7,521 bases of DNA from DASULK01 sp036381835 (GTDB lineage Bacteria > Actinomycetota > Actinomycetes > Mycobacteriales > Micromonosporaceae): contig DASVCA010000121.1 of the NCBI GenBank assembly GCA_036381835.1, forward strand, positions 1 to 7,521, written 5' to 3'. Under the pieces are notes generated by a model. The model was not told the origin of the DNA. It saw only the letters and a program-made list of their open reading frames with translations, and ran no database searches. The position numbers and the translations under genes were made by a program. Positions 6,272 through 7,521 of the stretch are shown piece after piece; position 1 is the first letter of the stretch; each line of letters starts with the position of its first letter.

Positions 6272-7521
6272 ATGAGTCTGCCCGAGAACACCCCATCCAC
6301 ACCAGCGGTCCCGAACACGGCCGGGATCGACTGGGCCAAGGACGACTACGCCGTTTGCGTCCTCGACGCCGCCGGCGAGCCCGTGCAGCGCATCACGCTG
6401 ACCTACACCAAGACCGGCCTGGCCCGCCTGACCGAACTGCTGATCCGGCACAGGGTCGACGGCGTCGGCATCGAACGCCCCGACGGGCCGCTCATCGACA
6501 CCCTGCTCGCCGCCGGCCACGCCGTGTACGTGGTCCCACCGTCGCAGGTCAAGGCGCTTCGCCGCCGCTACGGCTCGGCCGGCAACAAGGACGACCGGTT
6601 CGACGCCTACGTGCTCGGCGACACCGTGCGCACCGACCGGCGCCGACTGACCCCCCTGCTGCTCGACGGCGACGCGACGACCGCGCTGCGCAAGCTGTGC
6701 CGCGCCCGCAAGGACATGGTCGCCCACCGCGTCGCCGTGGCCAACCAGCTGCGCGCCCACCTGGCCACCGCACTGCCCGCCGCGGTTGACCTGTTCGCCG
6801 CCATCGACTCCGCGATCAGCCGCGCGTTCCTGACCCGCTTCACCACCCAGGACGCCATCGACTGGCTCTCGACCAAACGCCTCGCCGCCTGGCTGTCCAG
6901 CGTCGGCTACTGCGGCCGCGCCGACCCCGCCAAGCTCTACCAGCACATCAACACCGCACCGCCCGGCGCGACCGGCGACTACGGCCAGACCTTGGCCGGC
7001 ATCACCCGCGCCTACCTCGCGGCGCTGGCCGCGATCACCGCCCAGACCGAAGCCCTGGCCCAGCAGATCACCGAGGCGCTGAACACCCACCCGGACAGGG
7101 AGATCTTCATCCACCTGCCCAAGGCCGGCACCGTGCGCGCCGCGCGGATGCTTGCCGAGATCGGCGACGCCCGCGGCCGCTTCCCCACCGCCGACTCGCT
7201 GGCCTGCCTGGCCGGCGTCGCACCGTCCACACGGGAGTCCGGCAAGGCCCGGGTCGTCTCGTTCCGCTGGGCCGTCGACAAACAACTGCGCGACGCCCTC
7301 TGCGACTTCGCCGGCGACAGCCGCCACAAGAACCCCTGGGCCGCCCAGCTCTACGCCAAAGCTCGGGCCCGCGGCCACGACCACCCCCACGCCGTACGCA
7401 TCCTCGCCCGAGCCTGGATAGGCGTCATCTGGAAGTGCTGGACCACCAACACTCCCTACGACCCAGACCGGCACCGCGCCCTCCAACAGCTCTTCCGACA
7501 AGATCAACTGATAGGGGGTTG
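6272..7521 (+). CDS. IS110-family transposase / bridge recombinase (3' end at window edge)
   Basis: RNA-guided DEDD/serine recombinase expected to excise and insert its element. The frame is open from ATG 6272 to the window end; 416 complete codons are visible, already a typical family length, and the next codon starts with TG, so the stop may be just outside. The N-terminal RuvC-like domain (about 15-170) has GIDWAK (Asp20), VGIERPDG (Glu68) and GNKDDRFDA (Asp108 and Asp111), the four acidic residues expected. A middle helical segment contains heptad-like stretches. The C-terminal Transposase_20 domain (about 281-370) has HLPKAGTVRAARMLAEIG and LAGVAPSTRESGKARVV. Ser323 in ESG is the likely serine nucleophile, with Ser319 the alternative. 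All key residues are present and no frameshift is seen, so it may be active. The GAGAGG ribosome site supports the start. Confidence 0.93.
   Translation, partial: MSLPENTPSTPAVPNTAGIDWAKDDYAVCVLDAAGEPVQRITLTYTKTGLARLTELLIRHRVDGVGIERPDGPLIDTLLAAGHAVYVVPPSQVKALRRRYGSAGNKDDRFDAYVLGDTVRTDRRRLTPLLLDGDATTALRKLCRARKDMVAHRVAVANQLRAHLATALPAAVDLFAAIDSAISRAFLTRFTTQDAIDWLSTKRLAAWLSSVGYCGRADPAKLYQHINTAPPGATGDYGQTLAGITRAYLAALAAITAQTEALAQQITEALNTHPDREIFIHLPKAGTVRAARMLAEIGDARGRFPTADSLACLAGVAPSTRESGKARVVSFRWAVDKQLRDALCDFAGDSRHKNPWAAQLYAKARARGHDHPHAVRILARAWIGVIWKCWTTNTPYDPDRHRALQQLFRQDQLIGG

Larger units (their letters stand above)
6060..7521 (+). mobile_element. IS110-family insertion sequence (left boundary uncertain, right end outside)
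   Basis: The transposase at 6272 and about 200 preceding non-coding bases form the left and central part of an IS110-family element. These elements lack long terminal inverted repeats and usually leave no obvious target duplication, so the left end cannot be fixed by eye. It must lie between the permease start (6029) and the structured RNA region (from about 6110), and 6060 is a placeholder. The right end lies after 7521. The element sits head to head with the permease gene and probably separated it from the upstream part of its operon. Confidence 0.8.

Noticed and set aside
6026..7507. 493-codon minus-strand open frame antisense to the transposase
   Set aside because: The complement of a high-GC coding gene often stays open. 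The plus strand carries the full IS110 motif set. Only the last few codons (ASSETMVDQ) might have meaning and are noted as a finding.
1..7521. tRNA, rRNA or CRISPR array
   Set aside because: No cloverleaf-like, ribosomal or regularly spaced repeat pattern was seen on either strand.

Overview
The window is high-GC DNA with the strong third-position GC bias of an actinobacterium. Gene content (DPP IV-type peptidase, a lipoprotein with a Ser/Thr/Pro linker, an L-arabinose isomerase operon, an IS110-family element) fits a soil actinomycete. Micromonosporaceae is a guess from style, not shown by the sequence.

Left part (3-2126, + strand): a nearly complete prolyl oligopeptidase-family (S9B, DPP IV-like) peptidase whose first codons lie before the window. 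It is followed by 250 bases without an intact gene. That gap holds a candidate terminator stem and a collapsed copy of the next gene: its start and its end are fused in frame with the middle missing. The intact relative, a TolB/WD40-like propeller lipoprotein, occupies 2377-3375.

Middle part (3402-6029, - strand): a sugar operon fragment, reading right to left. It consists of a YjfF-type ABC sugar permease and then araA (L-arabinose isomerase). The pair suggests import and first-step catabolism of L-arabinose. No ATPase, binding protein, second permease, kinase (araB) or epimerase (araD) is visible. The lipoprotein gene and araA converge with only 26 bases between their stop codons, and a short hairpin lies there.

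Right part (about 6060-7521, + strand): an IS110-family insertion element just upstream of the permease start, apparently separating this operon fragment from whatever preceded it. Its DEDD/serine recombinase starts at 6272 and is open to the window edge. The roughly 200 non-coding bases before it contain a 10-bp perfect inverted repeat with internal-loop pairing, flanked by two smaller hairpins. This is the place and kind of structure expected for a bridge RNA, the guide RNA of IS110 recombinases. It is the most interesting item in the window. The right end of the element lies outside the window.
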